The position numbers were made by a program, and so were the translations under genes. The notes under the pieces were generated by a model, which ran no database searches, was not told where the DNA came from, and saw only the letters and a list, made by a program, of their open reading frames with translations. Positions 53,711 to 64,000 of a stretch of DNA of 64,000 nucleotides are shown one piece after another (positions within the stretch are counted from its first letter, which is position 1; each line of letters begins with the position of its first letter). The stretch covers positions 1-64,000 of the forward strand of contig MU119399.1 of NCBI GenBank assembly GCA_014904845.1. The letters are read 5' to 3'. The stretch is from Acephala macrosclerotiorum (Eukaryota; Ascomycota; Leotiomycetes; Helotiales; Mollisiaceae).

Positions 53711-54999
53711 AATATTGCGAATATTAAAAATGTTTACTCGAAATAAAAAATTATTAAAATAATTTACATCGAAAATCGAAAAATTAAATACGTTAAAAAA
53801 GTTTAATTTATAAAAAAAATACGATCAATTCGATTAAAACGAAAAAAAAAAATCGAATATTTATAAACAAAATATTTAAATATAGAAATTTCAATAAAAT
53901 CAAAAATTATTAAACTTTATTAAAATTATCGATTATATAAAAATTATTACACGAGAAACTTCGAATAAAAATACTTTTAACGACGTTTTTAAAGTTTATA
54001 ATATTCGATAAATATTTTTTAACGTCGAAAAAAACTCTATTATTTAATTCGATTTTAAAATCTCGATATTTAATACTAATTTTATTAATATCGATATTAT
54101 TAAACGAATTGATATTATTAAAAAATAAAAAATTATTAAAAGATTTTAATCGAATAATATTTAATTTTATTCGTAAAAATTAAATAATATTTAATTTTAA
54201 TAAAAAATTAATTACTTTTATAAAAATTTATAATAATAAATTTAAATATTACAAAAAAAAAATTTTATTAAATATATTAATATAAATATTTAAAAATTTA
54301 TATTCGAAAATAAATATTAAATTCGAAAATTATTATAACGCGTTTTCGATTATATTTATAAATAAAACTAGTAAATTCTATTACTAAAAGTTCGCTAAAA
54401 AAAATTTATTTTTCGACGAAATAATTAAAATCGTAAAATCGAATTTTAAAATCGAAAAACGTTAAAACAAAATATTTAATTAATAGAATACGATTATATT
54501 TATATTAATTCGAATATAAAACTCAAATAAAACGACTTTTGAATACTTCGAAATACTATACTAAAAACTAATTCAAAAATAGTTTAATTTACGTTCAAAT
54601 ATACAAATAAAAACTATTATACAAAATAAATTTTATTACGTTTATTGAAATATATTAAAATACTATTAAACGTTTTTTCGATTTTTATCAAATTTTTAAA
54701 TAATATATAAAAACGTTTATAATGCGATTTCATTTTAAATAAAAATAAAAATAGTTTTTAAAATTTTTATAATTAGAAAAAAAAAAGTTTATCGAAATAC
54801 GATCGAATTATATTTTGTAAATCGCAAATATTACGATAAAAATATTTAATATAATAATTAAACTAATTACAAAAAATCGATAATATATTAAAATAAAAAA
54901 AAATTCTTCGTTTATAAAAACTCGAATTATTAAAGTATTTACTATACACTAAAAAAAAGAAAAAAAATATATAATAGTTTTAAAAAATTGAAATTATTC

Positions 55000-57900
55000 G
55001 ATAAAAATAAAATAATTTAATTTGTAATTAAATTCGAAAAATTAAATTTTAATATCGCTAAAAAATACGAATAATTCGTTATTAAATTTACTAAAAAAAA
55101 AAATTCACACGAAAACAATATTATACGATTAATTAATTATTTTATAATATTTTATAATACGATTAATAAACTTAAAATTATTAAATTACTCGATTATTAA
55201 TTAATTTATTATACGATATCGAGTATTATAATATAATCGAAATCGCTTTTAATATTTATTAATATAAAAACGTATTTAATGAATTATTATATATTAAACG
55301 TTTTTATAAGTATTATAATCGATATTAGTACCGTTTAATAATCGATTACCGACGAAAATTAATATTTAATTTTTTAACGAATTCGAAATATTAAATTAAA
55401 CGAATTTAAAATTAAAAAAATAATAATTAAATTTAAAATTAATAAAATTTTATTTTTTAAAACTATTGACGTCGATATATTAATTAAACGTATTACGTTT
55501 TACGTAATTTTAATAAACGTACTTTTTTTATTATATTTTTAAAATATAAATAAATTACAAATTAAATTCAATAATTTTAATAACGTATTTATTTAAAATA
55601 AACGACGTATATTTATTATTAAAACGTTTAAATATTTTTAAATATTATTTAATTTACTCGAAAATTTAATTTATAATAATTATAAAATTTTTATAATAAA
55701 AATCGATTTTATTATTTACTATTTAATTAAAACAAAATTTAAACGATTATATAAACGTTTTAAATATTTATCGATCGTTAAATTCGCGCGAGTATTAAAA
55801 CGTAAAAAATACTTTACGAACTTTAAAAAAATTAAAAAAATAATAAAATTTTATTAACAATATTAAATAAATAATAAATCTTTCGATCGTTTTAAGTTTA
55901 TACTACGTAACGATTATAATTTTAATTATTTCGTTTATTTAAACGTATTATAAATCGATAAAAAACTAGTATTTTAAATTGTAAACGAAATTATAATATT
56001 TTAAATTGTGAAATTTCTCGTTAATATATTAATAAAAAAAATATAAAACGTTTTTTGAGTATATTAAATTAACGTTTATTTTAAATTATTAATATTCGCT
56101 ATTTATAATTTTAAAATAAATTTTAATTTCAAAAAATTTCGTAATAACGTTAAAAATATAAATATCGATTTAAAAATTATATCGATAAAAACTTATAACT
56201 CGATTAATTTAATAAAAAAATACTACGCTTTATTAAAACGTGTATATAATATATTATTTCGCGAATTTTTCGATTTACGAAAAAAAAAAACAACTTTAAA
56301 TAATAATTAAAACAATTAATAATATAATAAAATCGAACGATATTATTTTTATATTTTTTATTTTTAATATTTACTTTCGAATATTATAATAAAACGCGTT
56401 TATAATATTAATTACTATTAGAATTAAAACGATAAAAAATATAATAAATACAATTCGAGAATATTATATTATTTATTAAATTAATAATATTTTACGAATA
56501 AAAAATAATTTATAAAATTATTATTTAATCGATTTATTTTTAAATTTAAACGTATTTATTTAAAAAGAAAATAAAAATTAAAAAAAACCGTATACGTTTT
56601 TAATAATAAATAAAAAAATATATTAATTATAATTACTAAATAAATTAAAAAGTTTTTATAGTATTACAATAAAATTATTTTATTAAAATTTTAAATAATT
56701 CGAAAAATAATTAAAAAATTATTTATTAAATAATTTAAACTTAAAATTAAATCTTTTTAAAAAATATTTAAAAATAAAAAAAAATTTATTTAATTTACTT
56801 CGCTCGATCAAAAAAATTTCGTATACTTCGAAAAAAAATTTACGTTTATTTCGAATTATAATAAAAATCTTTTTTTATATTTTTAATTTCAACGAATATA
56901 TTTATATAATAATTTATACAAATATAAAAATTTTTAAAAATTATTTATAAACTTTTACGTAAAAAAAATTATTATTATTTTAAGCGATTTATTTATAGTT
57001 TTTTGTAAAAAGAAAATTAATAAATTAATCACGAAAAAAGTTTTTAAATTAATTTTTAATAATTCGAAAAAAATTAATAATTAACGAATTTTCGATTTAA
57101 AATTAATAAATAAAATTAAAAATATAAAAACGATAATTTTATACGAAAAATTTCAATTTATAATTTAAATATTTAACGATAAAAATAAAAAAATGATATT
57201 AATTCAATTCTCGATTATTTAACGCGTTAATCAACGAATTATTATCGTTTTAATTTTATTTTTTAAATTTAAAAAAATTAATTTTTATTTGAAAAATATT
57301 ATTTAAATATACGTACAATTAATAATTTTATTAATACGTATTATTTTTATTAAACTTTCGAAAAAAATAATAAATAAACTTTTATTAAACGTTGTTTTCA
57401 AAGTAATTAAATTTTTTTACAAAGTTTCGAAAATGAAAATACATTAATATAAAACGTATAACGCTTATTATAAAAATAAATTTTCAATAAAATTTTTAAT
57501 TTTCGATTTTTATTTATTTATTACGAAAAATAATCGTATTTTATTCGAAATAATCGATATATAAATCGACGATACGTTTATTTTAAAAGATTAAATTTTT
57601 ATAGAATTAAAAAACTTTAAACTATAAAAAGTCAAATTATTAATTAAATTTATAAAATTTTTTACGTTGAATACTTTTTTATTATTTAACGAATATAAAC
57701 TAATAATAAATAAAACTAGAAATAGAATTATATTTTTATAAAAAAAATAAAATAAACGTTTAAATTTAATTAATTCGAAATTAAATTTTTATAAATAAAC
57801 GTATTTCGAATAATGTACTCGAAAAACATATATTAATTCTATTTATCAATTGAAAATTGCATACGATATATCGACGATAATTCAATATTAAAATCTCGAA

Positions 57901-58260
57901 AAAAAGCAAATTATAACGTTAAATAAACGATTATAATAATAAATAAATAATTTCGATTATATATTTCGATTTTTTTATTTAAATTTATATTTAATAAAAA
58001 TTTTCGTTTTTATAAACAGTTTTTTTATTATAAATAAAAATTTTAATTCGTAAATCGAATATATTATTATTTTTAGTAATAAAATTTATAACGATAAATA
58101 ATTCGATTTATAAAGTAATTTATTTTATTAAAATTTAATAAAATATAAAAAAATTATTTATATCGTTTTAATTTTTAAACTATACGTAATAATAATAAAA
58201 ATCGATATAAAAGTTTTAATTTTTATTATTTTTAATTTTATTATAAAACGATTCGAATTA
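55000..58260 (+). pseudogene. Element IIIb pol relic (protease-integrase-RT-RNase H)
   Basis: Protease site at 55321-55335 reads D-I-S-T-V (from D-T-G-A-V). Integrase relic about 55670-56290 follows IIIa, for example the K-F-A-R-V-L-K-R-K-K stretch near 55785. Reverse transcriptase active site at 57565-57576 reads I-D-D-T, with the first T to I and both aspartates retained in GACGAT. RNase H relic about 58000-58190 starts FVFINSFFIINKNFNS. More codons are lost than in IIIa, and the frame contains many TAA stops. Confidence 0.75.
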
Positions 58261-58834
58261 AATTTAATACTATTAAAAAAAAGCGTTTTATAATCGATAT
58301 TATAATTATTAAATAATCGTATAAATATAAAGAAATTTTAAAAATTCAATAAATTACTAAAAATAATAATTTAATTAATATTATAATTAAATTTAAAATT
58401 AATAAATTATTTAAATTATTTATTAATATTAATCGTTTTAATATTAAAATACAAAAATAAGTATAATATTTGAAAGTTTAAAAATCAATCGACGAAAGTA
58501 AAAATAATACAAAAAACGATTATTATAAAAAATAATATTAAAAAAAAAAACGTATAATTATTATTTTAGTATTTTTAATATTTTTCGATATTTTTAGTAT
58601 TTTCGAAAATAAAACTTTCGATTAATTCGAAAGTTATAAATATTAAATTTAAAATTTTTTTTTTAAGTTTAATTTAATCGATTAAATATTATAATACGTA
58701 ACGATAATTAATTTACGATTAAATTTTTTTCTAGTATTTAATAATAAAATAACGCGTTAATAATTATAATAATATTTTTTTTTATATTTAATTTACGAAT
58801 TAGAAAAAAATTTTCTTTTTTAAAAAAAAATTAC

Positions 58835-59042
58835 TAGTATCGATTTAATTAAATAATTCGAGTTATAATTTTTATTATTCTTAGTAATAATTGTTTTAAT
58901 ATTTATTTTTTAATTTTACGTTTACTTTGTTTAATTATATAAATAAATAAATACTCTCTTTAAAAAAAAGTAAATAAAATTGAATTATTAATATTAAATT
59001 AAAATTTTAATATTTTATAATTTATTTTTAAACGTATTAATA
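58835..59042 (+). repeat. Element III LTR3
   Basis: 208 bp, matching LTR1/LTR2 but lacking about 24 bp around the ATCGTTTAAACGAT palindrome. It ends AATA (from AACA). Confidence 0.78.
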
Positions 59043-59368
59043 ATTTTTAAAATAAACGACGAATTATAAATTTTATTAATATATTAAATATAATATTTTT
59101 TTTTTATAAAAATTATATTAATTATTAATTTTATAAAATTATATTAAAAATATTATTATTTATTTCGAAAAAATAAAAATATAATTTATGTAAATTATAA
59201 ATTTAATAACGAATTAAATTAAACGATTTAATATAAATAATAAAAAATTAATTTAAAAATTATAATATATTATATAATTAAAAAATAAAATTTTTATTAA
59301 AATAAAAAAATATTAAAATATTAAATTATATATAATACTAAAAATATTAAAAATATAATTTGTAAAAT
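59043..59368. other. AT-rich spacer
   Basis: A+T sequence with sparse CpG. Nothing recognisable. Confidence 0.55.
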
Positions 59369-59524
59369 GTTTATTTATTAATAAATTTTAATTTAATCGA
59401 AAACTTATTAATAATCGAATCGACGTATTATTTTTTATTAAATTTAATTTTAATTTAAAATACTATTTATTGAATTTATTAAATTAAAATCAAATTAAAA
59501 TAATTTAATTAAATCGCTTTAAAT

Positions 59525-59580
59525 TTTTTAAACGAATTTTAAACGTTTTAAACGTTTTAAATATTTTAAATATTTAATAA
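59525..59580. repeat. TTTTAAACG minisatellite, left block
   Basis: Several 10-bp units of the form AAACGTTTTA, some degraded to AAATATTTTA. Confidence 0.75.
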
Positions 59581-60076
59581 ATTTAAAATTAAATTATTTG
59601 AAATTTTATATATAGAATTTTTTATATTATAAGATTTTATTTTAAAAATTTTAATAAATTTTATCGAGCGCGTATTAAAATATATTACTATAAAATTCGA
59701 ATATAAAATTTTTTAATATTTTTTATTAAAATATATTAATATAATTTTAAATTTAATCGAGTTTTAACGATCGCATATTAAATTAAATTTTTTAGTATTT
59801 TTGATTTTGAAAATTTTCGATATACGTTTTATTTTACGAAATTTTTATTTATTAATTTAAAAATACTTTAAATCGTATTATTTTCAAAAGTTTAAATTTA
59901 ATAAAACAATTCACGTATAATATTTTATATATATAATCGAGTAAAATAAAATAAAATAAAATAAACAAAATACTTAGTAATTAATTACAATATTGAAAAT
60001 ATACGTATATAATCGAGAATTTTAATATTTTTCGTTTAAAAAAATTAATATTTTAAATTTATATATTTCAATTAAT

Positions 60077-60160
60077 TTAAACGCTTTAAATTCTTTAAAC
60101 GATTTTTAAATACTTTAAATATTTTAAACGATTTTAAACGTTTTAAACGTTTTAAACGTG
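60077..60160. repeat. TTTTAAACG minisatellite, right block
   Basis: About eight 10-bp units of the form TTTTAAACGT, partly degraded. The unit is itself nearly palindromic. Confidence 0.8.
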
Positions 60161-60292
60161 AAATTTATTATTTCAATTTAAATTAATTAAATAAATTCGA
60201 TAATAATTTTTTAATCGATTTAATTATATTTAAAAAAAATAAATTTATAATTATTAAATTGAAATTTGTTAATATTATATATAAATAAACGT

Positions 60293-60690
60293 AAAATAAA
60301 TTAATAAATAAAATTAATATATTTATAAATTTTATAATAAATTATTAAAAAAATTTTAACGTTAATAAAAATTTATAAAATATATTTATATAATTAAAAT
60401 TAATAAAAAATATTAAATAAAATATTAAATTGTAAAATAAATAAATAAAATAAAAAAATAATTTTAATTTTATATTTGTATTATTAATTTTATTTATTAT
60501 TTGCGATTAATAATATTATTTTTATTAAATTAAAAAAATAAATAAAAAAAATAAAAATAATAACGATTAAATTATTATTATATTTAAATTAATTTTTTAT
60601 ATTTTTTAAATATATAAATTTAAAAAAATTTAAAAAATAATTAATTTTAATATTAATATATTTAATAATAATAAAATAAATATAATATAC
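60293..60690. other. AT-rich spacer
   Basis: A+T sequence, no gene or repeat seen. Confidence 0.55.
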
Positions 60691-60692
60691 GT

Positions 60693-60900
60693 TTTAAATA
60701 TTTTTTTTATTTTAAATAATATTTATTATAAAATTAATAAAAACTTTAAATTTAAAAATAATAAATATTTATATATTATAAAAAAAAAAAATACGTATTA
60801 AATATTTTTTTTATTTTAAATAATATTTATTATAAAATTAATAAAAACTTTAAATTTAAAAATAATAAATATTTATATATTATAAAAAAAAAAAATACGT
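60693..60900. repeat. Exact 104-bp tandem duplication
   Basis: A 104-bp unit running from TTTAAATATTTTTTTTATT to AAAAAATACGT occurs twice head to tail with no visible difference. It ends 21 bp before the run of N, so it may be an assembly artefact. Confidence 0.85.
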
Positions 60901-60921
60901 ATTTATAAAAAATTAAAAAAA

Positions 60922-60931
60922 NNNNNNNNNN
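60922..60931. other. Assembly gap (10 N)
   Basis: Ten consecutive N between poly-A-rich sequences; a scaffold join or unresolved homopolymer. Confidence 0.99.
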
Positions 60932-61021
60932 AAAAAATTAAAAAAAAAAAAAAAATAATATTAATAATAATAATAGCGATTTAATAATATTATTAATAAA
61001 AAAAATAAATTAATAATTATT

Positions 61022-62372
61022 TGTTCGATATAAAACTAATATCAACTTTTTTATATGCACGTGATATTAACACTTCTCACAATAGGCGATTTCACTCAAA
61101 TTTAACCGAGGTGCCCAAATGCAGTGATTTGATTGGTTCATTAAAGAATTCCGCGATCACATGACTTCGAACTAATATGCAGCCGATCCGATGAAAAACA
61201 CTAAAACCTCGATTTACGTGCTGACCGCGCTGCGCCTACAATTATAATATATTAACTAATCCAAACTATATAAGACTTAAAAATAAATTGAAACTCAATC
61301 AAATATCGCTAGATTCCAAATTTCAAGCGATTCTATTAATCCGTTGTTGCGCAAATTAATAGAATATAGTCGCACTCAGCAAAAATGGCGACCGCAAAAC
61401 TCTCTAAGTGCGTTTCTGCCTTAGGCACTAAGGCCGGCAGCAACCGCTCCGATGAGAAACACCAAAACTCTCTAAGTGCGTTTATGCCTAAGGTATTAAA
61501 GCACTTAAATGCTGGAATAGCTGCGTAGCTTTCAAGAGAGGTCCCAGGGGGTCTCCCCCTGGAATTATATACTAAAGAAAGTGATTTAAATAGATTGAAT
61601 TGATCGTAGTAACTCAATATAAAAAACGAAGGTCCCAGGGAGTGTCCCTTTAGTGTAGAGCCCTAGAAGTGCGTTATGCCTAAGGCGCTAAAGCAATAAA
61701 ACGCCGGAGTCTAGCTCTATAGCTGCGCAGCTTTCGAGGGGGGTCCCAGATAGTCTTCCCCTGGTAAATATAATCGTTCGTAGTAACTTAATATAAGAGA
61801 CGAGGGTCCCAGGGGGTGTCCCCCTGGAGTGCTCTTTTAGTGTGAGGCTCAGCCGGAAGGGCGTTTCTGCCTAAGGCACCAAGGCACTTAAATGCTGGAA
61901 TAGCTGCGCAGCTTTCAAGGGGAGTCCCAGGGGGTCTCCCCCTGGAATTATATACTAAGTAAAGTAATCCAAATTGATTGAATCGATTGTAGCAACTCAA
62001 TATAAGAGACGGAGGTCCCAGGGAGTGTTCTCTTAGTGTAAAGCTCTATAGTAAGTGGGTTTCTGCCTTAGGCACTAATGAGCTTATCAGCTTATCGGCT
62101 CACCGCTCGGCAGAATCTAGAACTCTACCTCAATAACTATGCCAACTTCAAATGCTTATAAAACGCTCAAATTAAGAGCTTTTAACTCGAAATTTGAAAC
62201 TTGAAATAAGAGTATATTATTAAAATCGAAGACTTTGTAGCCCCCCGCAAAAGCGCTCTTGCGAGGCCTGCGGAGCAAAATGTGCATCGAGTATCGAAAA
62301 AAAGAGCCCGTCCGCTATTGGTTCGCTTAGCGAGCCGCCGGACTTGCTCTTTCTTTTAGTACGAGAGAAACA
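61022..62372 (-). repeat. R1 repeat, copy d (longest, least mutated)
   Basis: 1351 bp, ending in TGTTCGATATAAAAC on the left (the AACA end of R1) and GAGAGAAACA on the right (the TGTT end). It is about 250 bp longer than copies a and b because it holds extra tandem modules. On the R1 strand it shows a CCAAT motif (rc of 61132-61136), a TATATAG motif (rc of about 61267-61273) and the hairpin at 62295-62359. Two - strand frames (61336-61617, 61788-62000) encode the same SRGRPPGT...AAIPAFKC phrase only because they cover two copies of the module; they are not called genes. Flanks are TTATT and TTTTA, not a target duplication. Confidence 0.82.
61500..62040 (-). repeat. Tandem palindromic modules inside R1 copy d
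   Basis: A unit of about 190 bp recurs with starts near 61537, 61738 and 61918. It comprises the palindrome TGCCTAAGGCA, the 12-bp palindrome AGCTGCGCAGCT, CCCAGGGGGTCTCCCCCTGG, a spacer ending CTCAATATAAGAGACG, then a second CCAGGGGGTGTCCCCCTGG-like palindrome. Copies b and c hold fewer units. Confidence 0.8.
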
Positions 62373-63699
62373 TTTTATTAAAAAAAATTTTTAAAAAATT
62401 TTAAAAAATATAAATATATGTAAATATAAAAAAAATTTCATAATATAAATTAATAATAAATAAAAAATTTTTTATTTAATATATATTTTATTTTATAAAT
62501 TTTATAAAAACGTTTTTATAAAAAATTTTTAAATTTTTAATTTTAAATTAATATAATTATTAAAATAATATTTTTAAATTTTATTAAATAATAAAATTAA
62601 TAATTTAATAAACTTTTTAATATTTAAAATAAAAACGTATTATTAAATTTTATATTATTAAAAAAAAATTTAAAATTTTTTTTTTAAATTAAATTATTAT
62701 AATTAATTTAATTATTTTTAATTATTTTATTTAATATATAATTTTAAAAAAATTTATAGAATTATAAAATTATATTTATATTTTTTAAAATAAAATAAAT
62801 TTTATTTATTAAATTAATATTAAAATATAATTATTAAATTAAATTATTAAAAAATATTAAAAATATTTAATTAAATATTTAAATATTTATATTATAATAA
62901 TTATTAATTATATAAAAAAACTTGAAATTATATAATTTAATTTAATTTAATTTAATATAATTTATTCGTTTTAAAGTTTTATATTTATTTCAAAACGCGA
63001 TTTTAATAATTTTTCGTTCGTTGTTTTACTTTTTAATAATTAATATATCGATCGTATAAAATATTATCGAGATCGTATATAGTTTTTAAAAGTTTTAACG
63101 AATTAAATACAAATATACTAATGATTTCGAATTTTAAATTATTAAAATTATTTAATTTATTATTTAATATTTTTCGAATTTTTATTTATTTCGTTTTAAT
63201 TTTATTTTTAAAATTATTTCGATTTTACGAAATATAAAAATTTTAACGAAATTAAAAAATATTTTTATTTCGAACATATAAATTTAATATAAAATTAATT
63301 TTAACGCGGTTTTTAAAAAGTTTATTATAATTATTAAAATTATTATATTAATTCGAAAATTGAAATATATATTTAAAAACGAAATAAAAACTAATTTTAA
63401 AAATTTTAAAAATTTTAATATTACGTAAAAAAAACGATTAATTTTTTTGAAATTTAAAATAAAATATTAATTTCATACGATTTTTTTAAATAATATTATA
63501 AAAAAAATATATAATTTTAATTTTATATATTGAAAAAAAATATTTAAAAAAATAATTAATTTATTATTTAAAATATTCGAAATCGAAAATAATAATTAAT
63601 ATAATAATTAATAAAATAATTTTATATTTAAAATATTAATATAAATATAAATTATTATTTTTATTATTTTTTAAATTTAAATACGAAATATAATAAACG
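62373..63699. other. AT-rich spacer up to composition boundary
   Basis: Saturated A+T to about 62930, with a TTTAA run near 62935-62960. From there to 63699 CpG is denser and a few non-CpG C/G remain, suggesting weaker mutation. No frame readable. Confidence 0.55.
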
Positions 63700-64000
63700 A
63701 TAATAAACGTAAACGATCAAACGGCAAAGCCGCATGCGGAAACCGCGACCGCCGCATCAGGCAAAGCGCGCGCACGGGCCGGGCGCCGCTTTCGCGAGGT
63801 ATAAAGCTCGCGCGACGTTCTCTCTTTTTTTTCTTTCTTTTTACACAACTTAACAATACTTGTGCTCGCGACGTTGGGCCTATCTTGCCCACTTTTGTAC
63901 GCGCTTTGCTTTCGGCTTTTTTGCCTAGCTCAGGCTCACTTAGTGGACTACGCTGCAACTGAGATTCATGCGTCGAGTAAAATCTCTCGATCGCTTCTCT
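63700..64000 (+). promoter_or_regulatory. GC-normal block with promoter-like layout at window edge
   Basis: Composition jumps from near-pure A+T to GC-rich within a few bases at about 63710. On the + strand a TATAAAG box (63800-63806) is followed 15-35 bp later by a CT-rich tract (about 63819-63842) and ACACAACTTAACAATAC, an order common at fungal RNA polymerase II start regions. An ATG at 63968 opens a frame (MRRVKSLDRFS) that runs off the window. A - strand frame (63677-63958) starts in the same block but ends in A+T sequence and is basic and low-complexity; it is not called. The + gene start is a guess. Confidence 0.4.

Larger units (their letters stand above)
53711..59042 (+). mobile_element. 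Element IIIb: second tandem copia unit
   Basis: The interior 53711-58834 (5.1 kb) repeats IIIa from about 48310 onward at an offset of 5.36-5.46 kb. It ends in LTR3. The first roughly 0.7 kb of interior, present after LTR1, is missing after LTR2. IIIb is more heavily AT-converted than IIIa at most compared sites. Confidence 0.8.
59369..60292. mobile_element. Possible inverted-repeat element (about 0.92 kb)
   Basis: The left end (GTTTATTTATTAATAAATTTTAATTTAAT, read as two segments) resembles the reverse complement of the right end near 60245-60292. An inner block at about 59450-59515 resembles the reverse complement of 60168-60215. Both arms also contain TTTAAACGTT minisatellites. No coding content. 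In A+T-rich DNA such similarity can arise by chance, so this is tentative. Confidence 0.35.

Noticed and set aside
61336..62000. Two - strand open frames sharing SRGRPPGT and AAIPAFKC phrases
   Set aside because: They lie inside R1 copy d and share sequence only because they cover two copies of the tandem module. Palindromic, variable-number DNA explains the open frames; other R1 copies do not keep them.
63677..63958. 93-codon - strand frame rich in Arg/Lys/Ser
   Set aside because: It runs from the GC-rich block into RIP-saturated A+T, has low complexity, and opposes the TATA/CT-rich layout. No family is recognised.
1..64000. Mitochondrial genome with GC clusters
   Set aside because: No rRNA, tRNA or respiratory gene is visible. 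LTR retrotransposons with RIP-type C-to-T/G-to-A differences between copies are nuclear features, even though R1 palindromes resemble GC clusters.

Overview
The window looks like a transposon graveyard from a filamentous ascomycete (Pezizomycotina-like) nuclear genome. Nearly all of it is A+T. In the most degraded stretches almost the only surviving C and G sit in CpG, and TpA is very common. That is the footprint of repeat-induced point mutation (RIP: C to T in duplicated DNA, on both strands), here in a form that spares CpG. No intact gene can be supported. The species cannot be named from the sequence.

Layout. (1) About 400-7640: a Ty1/copia LTR retrotransposon (element I) on the + strand, with a 1.1-kb repeat (R1 copy a) nested in its pol gene. 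(2) About 8180-15850: a shrunken, saturated copy (element II') of a large LTR element, carrying R1 copy b. A small deletion derivative of element I follows (15850-16590). (3) 17264-29372: element II, a 12.1-kb LTR element on the - strand with equal-length 254-bp LTRs, a primer-binding site and a polypurine tract, less heavily mutated than II'. (4) 29373-46476: mostly featureless A+T desert, broken by short islands of normal base composition at 29575-29650, 32600-33290 and 35870-35975 and by R1 copy c (35976-36876, - strand). (5) 46477-59042: a head-to-tail array of a second copia family (element III): an LTR plus 5' fragment, then two pol-bearing internal regions sharing one LTR (LTR-internal-LTR-internal-LTR). 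(6) 59369-60292: a possible inverted-repeat element. Then come an exact 104-bp tandem duplication, a 10-N assembly gap and R1 copy d (61022-62372, - strand). (7) From about 63700 composition jumps abruptly to GC-normal DNA with a promoter-like TATA/CT-rich layout, probably the edge of a gene-bearing segment.

The pol genes are readable only as fossils. Order and motifs (protease DTGA relic, integrase, IPEAG-type and TDD reverse-transcriptase motifs, C-terminal RNase H) identify copia elements. Stops are CAA-to-TAA type and catalytic D/E codons have become N/K by G-to-A change. The window also gives relative ages: R1 and some short GC-rich cores kept their composition inside DNA that is otherwise saturated. 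The most intriguing item is R1: a multicopy, apparently non-coding repeat with TGTT...AACA ends, a strong subterminal hairpin, and an interior made of tandem short GC-rich palindromes.
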